DNA of 64,000 nucleotides, taken from the NCBI GenBank assembly GCA_964344765.1, contig CAYFOM010000001.1, forward strand, positions 124,001 through 188,000, read 5' to 3'. Position numbers and translations under genes: made by a program. The notes beneath the pieces were generated by a model that was not told where the DNA came from, made no database searches, and was given only the letters and a program-made list of their open reading frames with translations. The stretch is from JACNIZ01 sp964344765. Lineage in GTDB: Bacteria > Planctomycetota > UBA1135. Below, piece after piece: positions 43,054 through 50,675 of this stretch (its first letter is position 1; the number at the start of each line of letters is the position of its first letter).

Positions 43054-43650
43054 TTGAACCGGCTATTAAGACTCTGTTCTCTCCTGTGGTTAGTCCTTGC
43101 GCTATCCGGTTGCTCGCAGCCGATTGGGATCGAACAAGCAGGAATTGGCAAGGAGGTTCGAGTGGAACCCGCGCCAATGGCGTGGATAGATGCCGCTTTT
43201 GATTACCTAAACCAAGAGCTTGAGGGACCACCGGAAAGTGCGCTGGCGCCTACCTCCAGGCGAATTCCGACCTTCATAATTTGGGGCCCGATTCTGGAGG
43301 ACGATTGGGTCTCGGAGGAGGGATCGATCTATGGGTTAGGTGTTAAATGGAATCCTCTTATAGAGGAATTGACCTCTGCCTTGGCCGTCGAAGAGATTTC
43401 TGAGCAGCAAGCCGAGCTATTAGCTTTAGATGCCTACCGTGCTATGGACGAAGCTGCTGCCTTGAATAAGGCGCTAGTAAGGTTTTCGATTTCGGCTAAG
43501 ATGGAATCGAAACGAGTGGCGTTTTTTGAAATCAACGATCCATTTGATGGTTGGATACTTGGTACGGTTGCGTCTGATCATGATCCCATCACTGGTGAAG
43601 TAATCTGGGAGCTGGATATCCCTTTGTCTGGCCATTTGGGACGTCCTTAG
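43054..43650 (+). CDS. Lipoprotein of unknown function
   Basis: A TTG start at 43054 is preceded by AGGAG at 8 bases and gives 198 residues. The N-terminus is a lipoprotein signal, LLRLCSLLWLVLALSGCSQ, with lipobox LSGC. The rest contains a helical stretch (EEISEQQAELLALDAYRAMD) and a beta-rich end (KRVAFFEINDPFDGWILGTV), with no family I recognise. Base composition is a little more A/T-rich than in the flanking genes. It follows the ThuA gene by 46 bases. Confidence 0.6.
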   Translation: MNRLLRLCSLLWLVLALSGCSQPIGIEQAGIGKEVRVEPAPMAWIDAAFDYLNQELEGPPESALAPTSRRIPTFIIWGPILEDDWVSEEGSIYGLGVKWNPLIEELTSALAVEEISEQQAELLALDAYRAMDEAAALNKALVRFSISAKMESKRVAFFEINDPFDGWILGTVASDHDPITGEVIWELDIPLSGHLGRP

Positions 43651-43692
43651 CACCCCCGTTTAGGTCGAGCTTTGAAACCTTCAGATTTGGTA

Positions 43693-45213
43693 TCAGGGTT
43701 TTTTAGCCCAATCCGGTAAAGAGTCTGCTTGTATTCCAAACGCCGCATCTCCCAGCAACCAAACGGTAGCGGTAATCAACAAGATGCCGATCAAGTTGAG
43801 GATGAAGCCGTAACGCATCATGTCGGCAATGCGGATTTCGCCGGTGCCAAAGGCGATAGCGTTGGGGGCGGTGGCGACCGGCAGCATGAAGGCGCAGGAG
43901 GCAGATAGTGTGGCCGGGATCATCAGCAGCAACGGGTCGGTGTGGATAGCGACGGCCATGGAGCCGAGCACCGGCAGCACTACCTCAGTGGTGGCCATGT
44001 TGGAAGTCAATTCAGTGAGGAAGGTCAGCGTGGTGCAAATGATGAAAATCAGCAGCAGCGGATGAATACCTTCCAGCGCCGCAAGTTGAGTGCCGAACCA
44101 CTCCGATAAACCGGAGGCTTTGAAACCGGTGGCCAGTGCAAAGCCGCCGCCGAACAGCAGCACGATTCCCCATTTCATCCCAGCAGCACTGTTCCAATCC
44201 ATCAGCATTTGACCGCGGTTTTGGCGCGATGGAATCAGGAATAAAAGCAGCGCAACGATGATGGCGACGGTGCCGTCGTCGGCGTAGCTGGGGTTGGGCA
44301 GCAGGTTGGACCAGCCGGGAATGGTGAGGCTGAAGAGGTGGAAGTCGGAGCGGAACATCCAACCGCACACCAGCAGCACAAATAGCACTGCGATCGAGCG
44401 CTGTTCGCCAGTCATCGGGCCCATGTTTTGGTGCTCGCGGGAAAAATAATCACTGTCGATTTGGATCGACGTGCCGTGCAAACGTGCGATGCGGCAAAGC
44501 ACTTGCCACGCGACAACCAAAAAGATCGTGGATAGTGTCAGCGCCAACAGCAACCAATTAGCGAAGGATAGCTCCGGAGCGTTGGGGAAAAGAATTTCGA
44601 GTATGCGCGCCAGCGACATGTTTGGCGGCGTGCCGATCAACGTCGCCATGCCACCGATCGAGGCGGAGTATGCGGTACCGAGGATCAGCGCGATGGACAG
44701 GCGGCGCGATTCGCTGGCTTCAAGGTGTTCACGTAGCGGCACCAAAATCGCCATCGCCATCGGCACCATCATCATCGTCGACGCAGTGTTGCTGATCCAC
44801 ATCGATAAGAACCACGTCGACGTCATAAAACCAAGCACAATGCGCGGCGGACTGGTGCCGAGGATGCGCAAAATCCTGAGCGCAATGCGTCGATGCAAAT
44901 CCCATTTCTGCATCGCCAGCGCGAATAAAAATCCACCGATGAATAAAAAGATCAGATGGTTGAAATAAGTCGCCGCGGTGTTGCGGCCATCCAAGATCCC
45001 CAATAGCGGGAACAACGCTACCGGCAGCAACGACGTCGCCGGAATCGGGATGGCTTCGGTGATCCACCAACCGGCCATCAGCAGCGCCACCGCCGCCATG
45101 CGCGTGACTTCCGGGCGTTGCGGATCGAGGTCGCCGAACAGCAATAAGGCCAGCGCAAGCAGCGGGACGACGATGCGCCCGAGCTTTTCTTTCCCTCCGA
45201 ACCGAGATGCCAT
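43693..45213 (-). CDS. DASS/SLC13-family anion:sodium symporter
   Basis: The ATG at 45213 is chosen (506 residues); the frame stays open upstream but the conserved region starts here. About 11-12 membrane helices are visible. The two hallmark SNT-type motifs of the divalent-anion:Na+ symporter family are MWISNTASTMMMVPMA and ELTSNMATTEVVLPVL, both in re-entrant hairpins, and NAIAFGTGEIRIADMMRYGF follows. IGGMATLIGTPPNMSLA is the other conserved segment. It should import dicarboxylates (succinate, malate, fumarate) or sulfate with Na+. Divergent from the SDR gene with 81 bases between starts; adjacency to the sugar-oxidation cluster may reflect supply of organic acids, but that is inference. 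Confidence 0.88.
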   Translation of the reverse strand: MASRFGGKEKLGRIVVPLLALALLLFGDLDPQRPEVTRMAAVALLMAGWWITEAIPIPATSLLPVALFPLLGILDGRNTAATYFNHLIFLFIGGFLFALAMQKWDLHRRIALRILRILGTSPPRIVLGFMTSTWFLSMWISNTASTMMMVPMAMAILVPLREHLEASESRRLSIALILGTAYSASIGGMATLIGTPPNMSLARILEILFPNAPELSFANWLLLALTLSTIFLVVAWQVLCRIARLHGTSIQIDSDYFSREHQNMGPMTGEQRSIAVLFVLLVCGWMFRSDFHLFSLTIPGWSNLLPNPSYADDGTVAIIVALLLFLIPSRQNRGQMLMDWNSAAGMKWGIVLLFGGGFALATGFKASGLSEWFGTQLAALEGIHPLLLIFIICTTLTFLTELTSNMATTEVVLPVLGSMAVAIHTDPLLLMIPATLSASCAFMLPVATAPNAIAFGTGEIRIADMMRYGFILNLIGILLITATVWLLGDAAFGIQADSLPDWAKKP

Positions 45214-45294
45214 GCAAGATCTTAGCGGCGCTCTAATTTGAAGATCCAACTGGTTTCACGCGGGGCGGCCAACGCGTGCTAGGCTGGACCTCAG

Positions 45295-46056
45295 ATGAAG
45301 CCCCCCAACTTCTCCTTGGCAGGTCGTACTGCCGTGATCACTGGTGGAGCGCGCGGAATCGGCTTGGCCGTCGCCCAACGCTTCGCTGCCGCCGGCGCCA
45401 AAATTGCCATTGTCGACTTTGATGCGATGGCCACTAATTCCGCGGTTGCCGAATTGGAATCCACTGGTGCCGAAGCGCTCGCCTGCATTGCCGACGTCAC
45501 CGATGAAGCGCACGTCGAGCAAACCACGCAAAAGATCGTCGATCATTTCGGCAGCTTCGACATTTTGGTCTGCTCGGCAGCAATCGTCGGACGCAATGCC
45601 TACGCATGGGAAACCTCCGCCGAAGAATGGCGCAAAGTCATCGACGTCAACCTGACCGGTTTATGGCTATGCAACCGCGCCGCGCTCGGCCCGATGCGTA
45701 AAGCGAATTTCGGCCGCATCATCAACATTGCTTCGATTGCCGGCAAAGAGGGCAATCCCAAATTGGGTCCGTATTCGGCGTCCAAAGCTGGAGTCATCGG
45801 CATGACCAAGTCGTTGGCGAAGGAAGTGGCGGATACCGATATCCGCATTCACTCGGTCGCGCCGGCGGTGATTCAGACGCCGATGTTGGATCAAGTGAAC
45901 CAGGAAACCATTGATTACATGGTTTCCAAAATTCCCGTTGGCCGCACCGGTAAGCCCGAAGAGGTTGCCGCATTGGTTCATTACCTGGCCAGCGATGACT
46001 GCAGTTTCTCGACCGGATCGTGCTACGACATTTCCGGCGGACGCGCCACCTACTAA
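45295..46056 (+). CDS. Short-chain dehydrogenase/reductase (SDR)
   Basis: A 253-residue classical SDR. The Rossmann fold shows AVITGGARGIGLAVAQRFAA for NAD(P) binding, DFDAMA after the second strand, DILVCSAAIVG for the NAG-equivalent strand, IINIASIAG with the catalytic Ser, and GPYSASKAGVIGMTKSLAKE with the Tyr and Lys. Asp at the end of the second strand (IAIVDFD) favours NAD over NADP. It starts a run of four + strand sugar-metabolism genes and probably oxidises a sugar or sugar acid, as in L-fucose or galactose oxidative pathways. The exact substrate cannot be read. Confidence 0.88.
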   Translation: MKPPNFSLAGRTAVITGGARGIGLAVAQRFAAAGAKIAIVDFDAMATNSAVAELESTGAEALACIADVTDEAHVEQTTQKIVDHFGSFDILVCSAAIVGRNAYAWETSAEEWRKVIDVNLTGLWLCNRAALGPMRKANFGRIINIASIAGKEGNPKLGPYSASKAGVIGMTKSLAKEVADTDIRIHSVAPAVIQTPMLDQVNQETIDYMVSKIPVGRTGKPEEVAALVHYLASDDCSFSTGSCYDISGGRATY

Positions 46057-46068
46057 CCCCACCACAAC

Positions 46069-46995
46069 ATGAAACGCATCTCCATCGGATCGTGGGCCTA
46101 CACCATCGGCCCTTACGGCGACAAGCCGGTTGACTTTGAAACCGTTTGCACCAAACTCGCGGCGCTTGGATTCGATGGACTTGAGCTGGGCGGCTTCCCG
46201 CCGCACCCGAATCCGGATGACCTCAGCAGTGCCGAGCAGCGTCAGGAAGTGGTCGCGCAAATGAAGCGCCATGGATTGGAGTTCAGCGGATTGGCGGCGA
46301 ACTTATGGTCGGAGAAATTGATCAATACCGACGACCCTTCGAAGTACATCGCTGAGTTCGCCAAGAATTGTGTGTTTGCGCGTGATTTGGGGATCAAAGG
46401 CATTCGCGTCGATACGGTGCAACCGCCGACGATTTTTGAGAAGGTTGATGAGGCTACTGCATTCAAGCGTGTAGTCAGCACCTTCAGTCACTGCAATGAA
46501 ATCGCCAAAGATCATGGTTTGTACATGACCTGGGAGTTTGAGCCGGGCTTTGCATTCAACAAACCCAGCGATTTGCTTCGCATCCTCGACGCCATCGATG
46601 ACCCGAACTTCGGCGTGCTTTACGACACCAGTCACGGCCACATGGTTGCTGAAATCGGCGCGCGCCAACCCGGCGAAAAAGAAACGCTGCCGGGCGGGCA
46701 GATCGAGTTGATTCAAAAGTTGAGTGGGCGCATCAATCACATCCACTTGATTGACTCCGACAACTCTTGCCATAAAGATGAAAACGGCGAAGACGAAACT
46801 TCGATGCACCTGCCGTTCGGTGAAGGCGTCGTTGATTTCGATGCGGTGGTACCGCACTTAGCCGCCGAAGATCCGGGCCACGATTGGTGGACCGTTGATC
46901 TGTGCTTCTGGCCAAAAGCGTGGGAAGCAACCGAAGTGTGCAAAACCTTCATGGATCAACTCAACGAGCGCTACTTCGCGCCGGCCGCGTCATGA
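46069..46995 (+). CDS. Sugar phosphate isomerase/epimerase-family TIM-barrel protein
   Basis: A 308-residue protein of the xylose-isomerase-like TIM-barrel family. Key segments are VCTKLAALGFDGLELGGFPP, KGIRVDTVQPPTIFEK, LYMTWEFEPGFAFNKPSDLL with the metal-ligand Glu, NFGVLYDTSHGHM with Asp and His ligands, GRINHIHLIDSDNSCHKDEN, and HLPFGEGVVDFDAVVPHLAA with the final Glu. The set of Glu/Asp/His metal ligands is intact. It would isomerise or epimerise a sugar or hydrate in a catabolic pathway. It begins 13 bases after the SDR stop, and its stop overlaps the next start by 4 bases (ATGA). Confidence 0.85.
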   Translation: MKRISIGSWAYTIGPYGDKPVDFETVCTKLAALGFDGLELGGFPPHPNPDDLSSAEQRQEVVAQMKRHGLEFSGLAANLWSEKLINTDDPSKYIAEFAKNCVFARDLGIKGIRVDTVQPPTIFEKVDEATAFKRVVSTFSHCNEIAKDHGLYMTWEFEPGFAFNKPSDLLRILDAIDDPNFGVLYDTSHGHMVAEIGARQPGEKETLPGGQIELIQKLSGRINHIHLIDSDNSCHKDENGEDETSMHLPFGEGVVDFDAVVPHLAAEDPGHDWWTVDLCFWPKAWEATEVCKTFMDQLNERYFAPAAS

Positions 46996-48182
46996 AAAAG
47001 CCTTTGCGCATCGCAATGTTCGGCTACGGCTTCATGGGCAAAGCCCACAGCAACGCCTATCAAAAAGTCGGACGTTTCTTTCCGGACCTCGCCTACCAAC
47101 CGCAATTGCAAGTGCTGTGCGCGCGCGACCGCGACAAAGCCAATGACTTCGCCAACAACTGGGGCTACCAGCACGTCGAAACCGATTGGCGCAAGGTAAT
47201 CGAGCGCGACGATGTCGATGTGATCGACATTTGCAGTCCCAATCACACTCATTTGGAAATCGCCATCGAAGCGGCGCGCAACGGCAAGTGGGTACTGTGT
47301 GAAAAACCGCTGGCGATGGACGTCGCCGAAGCCGAACGAATGGTGGCGGCAGTGGAAGATGCCGGCGTTCCCAACATGGTTTGGTTCAACTACCGGCGCG
47401 TTCCGGCCATCGCGCTTGCTCACCAACTGGTGCAAGAAAAACGCATCGGCCGGCCGTTCCATTACCGCGCCACTTATCTACAAGACTGGACCATCGCCAC
47501 CGATGTCCCGCAAGGCGGTGCCGCACTTTGGCGCCTCGATGCCGACGTCGCCGGCTCCGGTGTGACCGGTGATTTGCTCGCCCACTCCATCGACACGGCA
47601 ATGTGGCTGAACGGCCCGATCACCGAGGTCAGCGCCGCCACCGAAACCTTCGTCAAAGAACGCCTGCACCAAGAAACCGGTCAAGTGCAGCCGGTTACCA
47701 TCGACGACGCTTGCATGTTCTTAGCGCGTTTCGCCAACGGCTCGATGGGCACCTTTGAATCGACCCGCTACGCCCGCGGTCGCAAAAACTACAACACCTT
47801 TGAACTCAACGGCGCCGACGGTTCGGTGTTCTTCGACCTGGAAGATCCGCACTACCTCGATTACTTCGAGTACACCAACCCGTCCACCGGTGCCAAAGTC
47901 GATGACCATCTCACCGGCTGGCGGCGCATACACGTCACCAACTTCGAGCATCCGTACATGGATAAATGGTGGGTGCCGGGTTGCACCATCGGTTACGAAC
48001 ACACCTTCATTCACGCTCTCGCCGACTTCCTCGCCGGCGTGACCTCCGGCAAAGCTGCTCAACCGGATTTCCGCAATGCGCTGCAAACTCAACGCGTTTG
48101 CGACGCGGTTCTGGCTTCGGCGCAATCGCAGCAGTGGGTGCAAACCGGTGTGGAGAGCACTCAACAAGTGGCTGTGCATTAA
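46992..48182 (+). CDS. Gfo/Idh/MocA-family oxidoreductase
   Basis: The ATG at 46992 overlaps the preceding stop by ATGA and gives 396 residues. The N-terminal Rossmann domain shows RIAMFGYGFMGKAHSNAYQK, then VDVIDICSPNHTHLEIAIEA and GKWVLCEKPLAMDVAEAERM, where EKP carries the conserved catalytic-region Lys. The C-terminal alpha/beta substrate domain includes GVTGDLLAHSIDTAMWL, with the usual GxxxDxxxHxxD-like motif. It should oxidise or reduce a sugar or inositol with NAD(P). It is the third gene of the cluster, translationally coupled to the TIM-barrel gene. Confidence 0.88.
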   Translation: MKKPLRIAMFGYGFMGKAHSNAYQKVGRFFPDLAYQPQLQVLCARDRDKANDFANNWGYQHVETDWRKVIERDDVDVIDICSPNHTHLEIAIEAARNGKWVLCEKPLAMDVAEAERMVAAVEDAGVPNMVWFNYRRVPAIALAHQLVQEKRIGRPFHYRATYLQDWTIATDVPQGGAALWRLDADVAGSGVTGDLLAHSIDTAMWLNGPITEVSAATETFVKERLHQETGQVQPVTIDDACMFLARFANGSMGTFESTRYARGRKNYNTFELNGADGSVFFDLEDPHYLDYFEYTNPSTGAKVDDHLTGWRRIHVTNFEHPYMDKWWVPGCTIGYEHTFIHALADFLAGVTSGKAAQPDFRNALQTQRVCDAVLASAQSQQWVQTGVESTQQVAVH

Positions 48183-48212
48183 GCAGCACCGCCGCGTCGC
48201 TAAGCTGCGGCG

Positions 48213-49145
48213 ATGAAATACAGACCGCTCGGCCGCACCGGTTTTGACGTCTCGGTAATCGGTTTCGGCGCCGCCACCTTAGGCGGCGTTTACGGCGATC
48301 ATGACGCGGCCATCGGTCGGCGCGCCGTGGATGCGGCCATCGATGCCGGCATTAATTTTTTCGACGTCGCGCCTATGTACGGAGTAACCCTTTCCGAAAC
48401 TCGTCTAGGCCAAGCCCTGCAAGGCAAACGCGACAAGGTCTTTCTTTCGAGCAAGTGCGCGCGCTTCGACGTCGACGATTTCGATTTCAGCGGTCCACGC
48501 GTGGCAACCAGCGTGGAAGAATCGCTGCAACGTTTGCAAACGGATCACCTCGACCTGCTCATCGTGCACGATGTGGAATTCGGCAGCCAGCAACAAGTGC
48601 TGCAAGAAGCCATTCCAGCGGCGCTGGCACTACGTGATCAAGGCAAAGTGCGTTTCGTCGGTATTTCCGGGCTGCCGGTGCGCTACCTACGCAAGGTGGC
48701 CGACCTCACCGAGCTCGACGTCATTCTTTCGTACGCCCATTACACGCTGCTCAACAATGAACTCGACTCGGTGCTCGCCGGTTACTGCCAGGAGAAAGGA
48801 TTGGGATTGATCAATGCCTCGCCGTTGGCGCTGGGATTGTTGACCGAAGCCGGTCCACAACCCTGGCACCACGCAAGTGACGAGGTCAAAGCGATGCGCG
48901 AGCCGTTGGTTGAGTTGTGCCGCGATCACGGAACCAACATCGAGCAGGTCGCAATGCGCTTTGCTCTGGATCACCCGACGGTGAATTGCACCTTAGTTGG
49001 CATGTGTAATGAAGACGAAGTCGCGGCCAATCTGGCGATGTTGGATCAACAGTCCGATCAAGAGCTGTTGCAGAAAATCCAACAATTGGTCGCGCCGGTG
49101 CACAACTCGATGTGGACCGAAGGCTTAGCTGAGAACAACTGCTAA
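48213..49145 (+). CDS. Aldo/keto reductase, L-galactose/L-fucose dehydrogenase-like
   Basis: A 310-residue AKR. YRPLGRTGFDVSVIGFGAAT is the N-terminal motif, INFFDVAPMYGVTLSETRLG carries the catalytic Asp and Tyr, VFLSSKCARF the Lys, and LDLLIVHDVEF the His. FDVAPMYG with TLSETRLG is close to the L-galactose dehydrogenase/L-fucose dehydrogenase branch rather than to voltage-channel beta subunits. It would oxidise an aldose at C1 to a lactone with NAD. It completes the cluster with an SDR, a TIM-barrel isomerase and a Gfo/Idh enzyme, so an oxidative sugar pathway is likely. It overlaps the convergent gene by 4 bases. Confidence 0.86.
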   Translation: MKYRPLGRTGFDVSVIGFGAATLGGVYGDHDAAIGRRAVDAAIDAGINFFDVAPMYGVTLSETRLGQALQGKRDKVFLSSKCARFDVDDFDFSGPRVATSVEESLQRLQTDHLDLLIVHDVEFGSQQQVLQEAIPAALALRDQGKVRFVGISGLPVRYLRKVADLTELDVILSYAHYTLLNNELDSVLAGYCQEKGLGLINASPLALGLLTEAGPQPWHHASDEVKAMREPLVELCRDHGTNIEQVAMRFALDHPTVNCTLVGMCNEDEVAANLAMLDQQSDQELLQKIQQLVAPVHNSMWTEGLAENNC

Positions 49146-50056
49146 TCCAAGTACTTGGCCGCCGCGACAAATCGATCGAAGCGTTTACCGTCGCGCCAAC
49201 CCGAATCGTCGGCGCTTTGAAACTTAGGCACCAACTGGCGAAGTGCGTCCAAAAACCGGTCGTTGGGGTCAAAGCCCTCGGTGTCGACTGCGGGCACCGA
49301 ACGTAGCGCATGCAGTGCGCGTTGCGGCACGTCGCCGGCTTCGATGGCTGCCACGATTTGATCGGTGCGCGATTCCGGAATACTGAGGTGGGCGTACGGC
49401 ACTTCGCCGGCAGTGATCGCGTCGACGAGTTGATCGGTGATATCCGGCCAAAACGCGCGATCGACCAATCCATAAAGGTGGGCCAAATCAGGCACTGGAT
49501 ATACCTTTTGGATTTCCAATTGATGATTCACCGAGCGCGCCATCAACCGCGCTTTGGCTAGCGAGTTGACGTGTTGTTGTTCCGCTGCGATTAAAGGTTC
49601 AATGCCAAATTCCTCAATTTCGGGCACCTGCCGCAGTGCCTCACTGACGGTAGCGACGAAACTCGGCAACAGATCACGATGAAAGTCAGCATCCATCGAT
49701 CCGGCCGGCCATTGTTGAGCCACGGTGAACACCTTCCTCACGCCGTTGTCGATCGCAATCCGCAAACTTCGAACCAGCGTTTGCAACGACGCCTCGGCCA
49801 GCGCCGGATCGCAAAGATCGACTCCCTGAACCACGCCGCGCAATTGCGAAAAACCCATTCCCCGAAACGCCTCGCACATCTCTGCAAAATCCTGCGGTGC
49901 GTCAGCCGGAATGGCAAAGGTAAACGCGTTGTAAATACCGTCATGATCCGCAGCTCGCAATTGCTCGGCTTCTTCGATGTAGCACAACTTGCCGTTCTCA
50001 CGGGCTGTGGGGTCGAAGCTAGCGCTGACGGCGATGTGGCCTAGGGTTTGGGGCAT
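49142..50056 (-). CDS. TIM-barrel sugar-isomerase-like protein of uncertain function
   Basis: The ATG at 50056 gives 304 residues. The pattern GVRKVFTVAQQWPAGSMDAD, then VPEIEEFGIEPLIAAEQQ, KARLMARSVNHQLEIQKVYP and PDLAHLYGLVDRAFWPDIT resembles xylose-isomerase-like TIM barrels, with Glu in IEPL and Asp/His in PDLAHLYGL as candidate metal ligands. The family assignment is tentative. It is convergent with the AKR and divergent from the selenoprotein gene, 90 bases from it. It may take part in the same sugar pathway, judging only from position. Confidence 0.55.
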   Translation of the reverse strand: MPQTLGHIAVSASFDPTARENGKLCYIEEAEQLRAADHDGIYNAFTFAIPADAPQDFAEMCEAFRGMGFSQLRGVVQGVDLCDPALAEASLQTLVRSLRIAIDNGVRKVFTVAQQWPAGSMDADFHRDLLPSFVATVSEALRQVPEIEEFGIEPLIAAEQQHVNSLAKARLMARSVNHQLEIQKVYPVPDLAHLYGLVDRAFWPDITDQLVDAITAGEVPYAHLSIPESRTDQIVAAIEAGDVPQRALHALRSVPAVDTEGFDPNDRFLDALRQLVPKFQSADDSGWRDGKRFDRFVAAAKYLD

Positions 50057-50145
50057 GGTCGATTCGGCAATTGGGTCAAACTGCAAACTAGCACGGCGGC
50101 AAATCAAAACCTCGCCGATTCAGTTCGGCCGATTAGGATGGGGCG

Positions 50146-50673
50146 ATGAAGTGGACGATTCCGATCCTGCTGATCGCCGCAGCCTTGGCACTGTTGCCGC
50201 TGATGCCCGTTGCCTGCGGCATGCCCGACACCGTCGAGGAAGCCGGCACGCCGTTTCCCGAGTTCACACTGAACGATCACAACGGCAACTCGGTCAGCAA
50301 GGCGGATGTGCTCGGTCGGAAGAGCGTGTTTTGGTTCTACCCCAAAGCGTCGACCCCCGGATGAACGGCGCAAGGCTGCGGATTCCGTGATGAATTCGCT
50401 CAATACCAAGCGGCTGGCGTGCAGGTCTTCGGTGTGTCTTTCGATAGCGTCGAAGCCAACGCTAAATTCGCCGAGAAGAACCAATTCCCGTTTGCGCTGC
50501 TCTCCGACAGCAATCGCGAACTAGCGATGGCATTGGGCTTGGTCGACAGCTCCGGCGCTTGGTTTGCGCCGCGTGTCACCTTCGTGGTGTCGGCCGACGG
50601 CATGATCGAAGAAGTCATCGATACGCAAGACGCCGGCGGTCAAGCCAGCACGCTGTTGCCGACCTTGCGCTAA
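50146..50673 (+). CDS. bcp: Exported BCP-type peroxiredoxin, probable selenoprotein (in-frame TGA = Sec73)
   Basis: Read through the TGA at 50362-50364, the frame gives 175 residues. It starts with a signal sequence (WTIPILLIAAALALLPLMP, then VAC) and continues AGTPFPEFTLNDHNGNSVSK, VFWFYPKASTPG, TGA, TAQGCGFRDEFAQY, VQVFGVSFDSVEANAKFAEK, PFALLSDSNRELAMALGL and RVTFVVSADGMIEEVID. The TGA stands exactly at the peroxidatic Cys of BCP (E. coli TPGCTVQAC versus TPGUTAQGC), with resolving Cys78 five residues on. Both sides of the TGA stay in the same frame and align without a gap. A SECIS-like hairpin follows the TGA. It probably reduces peroxides outside the cytoplasm. Sec insertion is inferred; a nonsense mutation is the alternative but unlikely. 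Confidence 0.88.
50378..50399 (+). promoter_or_regulatory. Putative bacterial SECIS hairpin
   Basis: GCGGAUUC pairs with GAAUUCGC (8 bp, one G-U) around the loop CGUGAU. Twenty-one bases separate the UGA from the loop, which has G as its second base. Both fit the bacterial SECIS consensus (loop about 16-37 bases from UGA, a G among the first loop bases), quoted from memory. Confidence 0.75.
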
Positions 50674-50675
50674 AT

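Noticed and set aside
50146..50364. Separate short peroxiredoxin ending at TGA, followed by an independent gene from the GTG at 50419
   Set aside because: The two halves are in the same frame, together form one complete BCP domain, and the TGA is at the catalytic Cys. A split gene or pseudogene is a worse explanation than selenocysteine.
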